From: Candidatus Moraniibacteriota bacterium
GTDB lineage: Bacteria > Patescibacteriota > Minisyncoccia > Moranbacterales > UBA11712
NCBI GenBank assembly: GCA_026396255.1
Contig: JAPLXD010000028.1
Coordinates: forward strand, 1 to 38,252
Direction of reading: 5' to 3'
Length of the DNA stretch: 38,252 nucleotides
The translations under genes and the position numbers were made by a program. Of the stretch, positions 36,032-38,252 are shown piece after piece. Below the pieces are notes generated by a model. The model was not told where the DNA came from. It saw nothing but the letters and a program-made list of their open reading frames with translations, and did no database searches. How positions within the stretch are numbered: position 1 is the first letter of the stretch; each line of letters opens with the position of its first letter.

Positions 36032-36060
36032 TTGTTGCCTTCCCAAAAATATGGTATAGT
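36032..36060 (+). promoter_or_regulatory. promoter
   Basis: TTGTTG, 17-nt spacer, TATAGT (TGG-extended). Confidence 0.6.
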
Positions 36061-36068
36061 AAGAGCAA

Positions 36069-36152
36069 TTCACCCCGTTAGAAAATATAGGAAATATATT
36101 TGAATCTGGCGGGGGGAAGAGGGGAAAATAAATATTTTTCTAACGGGGTGAA
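36069..36152 (+). promoter_or_regulatory. leader hairpin ttcaccccgttagaaaa / ttttctaacggggtgaa
   Basis: 17-bp perfect arms starting about 2 nt after predicted +1. Confidence 0.75.
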
Positions 36153-36753
36153 AAAGACAAAAATCCCGCCTCACCGGCGGGCAGGCATAGCTATAATTGC
36201 TGTGAGTTTTCTCGTGTGGGGAATCACGTTTTTCGCGATGGCTGACAACAAAACTAGTGGTTCCGTTTTCCTGGACAGCGACCAGGATGGGCTCACCGAC
36301 CAGCAAGAAAAACTGATCGGCACCGATCCCCACAATCCGGATACTGACAACGACGGATATTTTGACGGCGAGGAGGAAAAAAGTTGCTACAATCCCATGA
36401 AGCCGGCTCCGGGAGACAAACTCACCGCCGATCAATGCGCGGCTATGCAAAAAATCCTGGCCGATCCCGATCACGCCCAACCCCTAAACCTAACACTGTC
36501 TTCCGGCACAAGTACGAATAGCCAAAACACCAATATCAGCCAAACATCGCAAAATACGCCAACCGATTTGAACTCAACTGCAACTGACCCGCTCCCAGGC
36601 GGCGCCGACAGTTCACTTTCCTCCCCTTCGGACAATTCACTTGCTCCCCAGACCTTCACTGACCTTTCTTCCGACCCGAACAATCCGAATTTGACGAATG
36701 AAATGGTCGGGCAGTTGCTTCAGCTCACGAATCAAGCGATATCGCCCAAATGA
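36148..36753 (+). CDS. membrane-anchored protein with thrombospondin type 3-like calcium-binding repeats
   Basis: DSDQDGLTDQQEKLIGTDPHNPDTDNDGYFDGEE; TM AGIAIIAVSFLVWGITFFAM; start uncertain (GTG 36148 or upstream). Confidence 0.6.
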   Translation: MKKTKIPPHRRAGIAIIAVSFLVWGITFFAMADNKTSGSVFLDSDQDGLTDQQEKLIGTDPHNPDTDNDGYFDGEEEKSCYNPMKPAPGDKLTADQCAAMQKILADPDHAQPLNLTLSSGTSTNSQNTNISQTSQNTPTDLNSTATDPLPGGADSSLSSPSDNSLAPQTFTDLSSDPNNPNLTNEMVGQLLQLTNQAISPK

Positions 36754-37307
36754 CACAAGGAGCGCTTCAAACGGTCGACCTCACAAAAAATATGCCGGAC
36801 ATCAAAGACTCCGACATCAATCTGCTTCCGGAAGTGAAAGGGAAAAATCTTTCCGCGGACGAAATCAAAGCCAAACAAAAAACCGAGATCGAAACATATC
36901 TCGCGCAGATCGCTTTCGTTCTCGCTTCCAAGTCTCCTTTTCCTGTGGATCAGCCACAAAATTTGCAATCCCAGTTGAGCACTGAAAGCTCGACTCTTAT
37001 TTCAACTCTTTCATCGGGAGATCTATCCAAGCTCGACGCTTATACCCAGAAAGCCCAGGCTGGCATCGACCAGTTGAAAAAAATAGAAGTGCCCTATGTC
37101 CTGAAAGACATCCACAAATCGGCGCTCCAGCTTGCGCTGTATTCGCTCAGCCTCAAAAACAGTTTCACCCTCAATGCCACCGATCCAATGAAAAGCCTGG
37201 CCGCCGTTTCGAGTCTTCAGGCGGTCGCCCAAAAAGCAACAGATCTCCAAACCCAACTTTCCCAGATCTTAAGCACCTATGGAATCGACGCCATAAAATT
37301 TCCCTAA
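36750..37307 (+). CDS. hypothetical helical protein, translationally coupled (ATGA)
   Basis: 4-nt overlap with upstream gene. Confidence 0.6.
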   Translation: MTQGALQTVDLTKNMPDIKDSDINLLPEVKGKNLSADEIKAKQKTEIETYLAQIAFVLASKSPFPVDQPQNLQSQLSTESSTLISTLSSGDLSKLDAYTQKAQAGIDQLKKIEVPYVLKDIHKSALQLALYSLSLKNSFTLNATDPMKSLAAVSSLQAVAQKATDLQTQLSQILSTYGIDAIKFP

Positions 37308-37311
37308 AAAA

Positions 37312-38252
37312 ATGAACAAAACAAAAAAAATAGTCCTCACTCTTCTTCTCTTCGCTTTTTTGAACGCGGTTTTCGCTCCGGCGGCGCATGCCGACTGGTG
37401 GGGAGCGACTGAAATGAGTTTTGTAGTGAATAGGGCAATAGAAGAAATGACAAAAAGCATCTATGACACAACTGTCGCCAATCTGAAAATCGCCGCCATC
37501 CGCATCATCCAGGCCAAGCTCACCGCTTTGATGGGGCAGAACAACAGCGCCGTGGACGGAGTCGCCGGAATGATCATCAGCGACTGGAAACAATTCATCT
37601 TCAGCTCGGCGTCGAAATATTCAACTCAGATGACGGATGATTTCTTCCGGGGCTTGAGCTCGGGCGCCGCCCCCGGCATGCAAAAAAATGTGATCAGCCC
37701 GGCGATGGCGGCGGTCAATGCGGAATTGCAGGCAAATCGGCCGAATCTTCAAAACTTTATAGGAAACGGAGACGCCAGTATGATTTTTCAAGCCGGAAAA
37801 TCGGTGAATCCTTGGGTCGCCTGGAACGTCGCCGCCCAGCCCCAAAACGACCTCGCCTTCACATACCTGGTCGCCAAGAGCGTCCAGCAAGCCGCCTATA
37901 ATCGGCAGGTGATGGCCAGCATGTCAGAGGGCATCGCCGGAGGAGGAAACAAGAGCAAAGAAATCACCGCCTCCAACGGAAACAAGCTCACTGCACCGGG
38001 TAACAAACAGGTTATGGCCGAGAACGGAAAAATGCTCTCTGCCCCGGTCACTTCGTACTACCAGGGACAAAACATCACCCTCACCGGACGAGCATTCGCA
38101 TACATGCAGAGCGAAATTGATCTGCTCCCGCTCCGGATGCTCTCGGCGGCGCAAACCATCCCCCAAGTCGTCACCGGGATGGCGAACCAGATGATCAGCC
38201 AAGTCATCCAAAATGGAGCGGATAAAATAATCAACCCTGGAAGCGGCGGATC
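37312..38252 (+). CDS. secreted protein, partial (runs off window), possibly secretion/pilus-cluster component
   Basis: signal peptide MNKTKKIVLTLLLFAFLNAVFAPAAHADWW; open to the window end. Confidence 0.65.
   Translation, partial: MNKTKKIVLTLLLFAFLNAVFAPAAHADWWGATEMSFVVNRAIEEMTKSIYDTTVANLKIAAIRIIQAKLTALMGQNNSAVDGVAGMIISDWKQFIFSSASKYSTQMTDDFFRGLSSGAAPGMQKNVISPAMAAVNAELQANRPNLQNFIGNGDASMIFQAGKSVNPWVAWNVAAQPQNDLAFTYLVAKSVQQAAYNRQVMASMSEGIAGGGNKSKEITASNGNKLTAPGNKQVMAENGKMLSAPVTSYYQGQNITLTGRAFAYMQSEIDLLPLRMLSAAQTIPQVVTGMANQMISQVIQNGADKIINPGSGG

Overview
This 38 kb window looks like a Candidate Phyla Radiation (Parcubacteria/Patescibacteria-like) chromosome. That assignment is inferred from gene content and protein style, not from a database search. 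The backbone is compact housekeeping: an S1-domain protein, a guanylate-kinase-like protein with an altered P-loop, TilS, FtsH, XerC/D, a LysM-CHAP hydrolase, UvrD, S15, PNPase, an UPF0102 (YraN) protein, a DksA/TraR zinc finger, LspA, ComM/YifB, a G5/RlpA-like protein, RsmA and a UbiA-family prenyltransferase. Two tRNAs lie side by side at 13.84-14.0 kb. The accessory part runs from 6.3 to 13.9 kb. A ~140 bp repeat in inverted orientation flanks a NYN gene and a five-gene membrane/secreted operon that includes a TrbC/VirB2-like pilin and an apparent M64-type metallopeptidase. It directly abuts a serine-recombinase cassette bounded by a perfect 136 bp inverted repeat ending in the CCA end of tRNA-Val. 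Other observations: (i) ~450 bp of dense tandem RNA hairpins behind a near-consensus promoter at 27.05-27.55 kb, a candidate structured RNA; (ii) a recurring layout in which a long hairpin starts at or near the predicted +1 of a transcript; (iii) a HEPN/MNT toxin-antitoxin-like pair with an apparently leaderless, palindrome-covered promoter; (iv) a palindromic element inserted in frame in tilS; (v) a DUF559 nuclease gene embedded in three copies of a short repeat.
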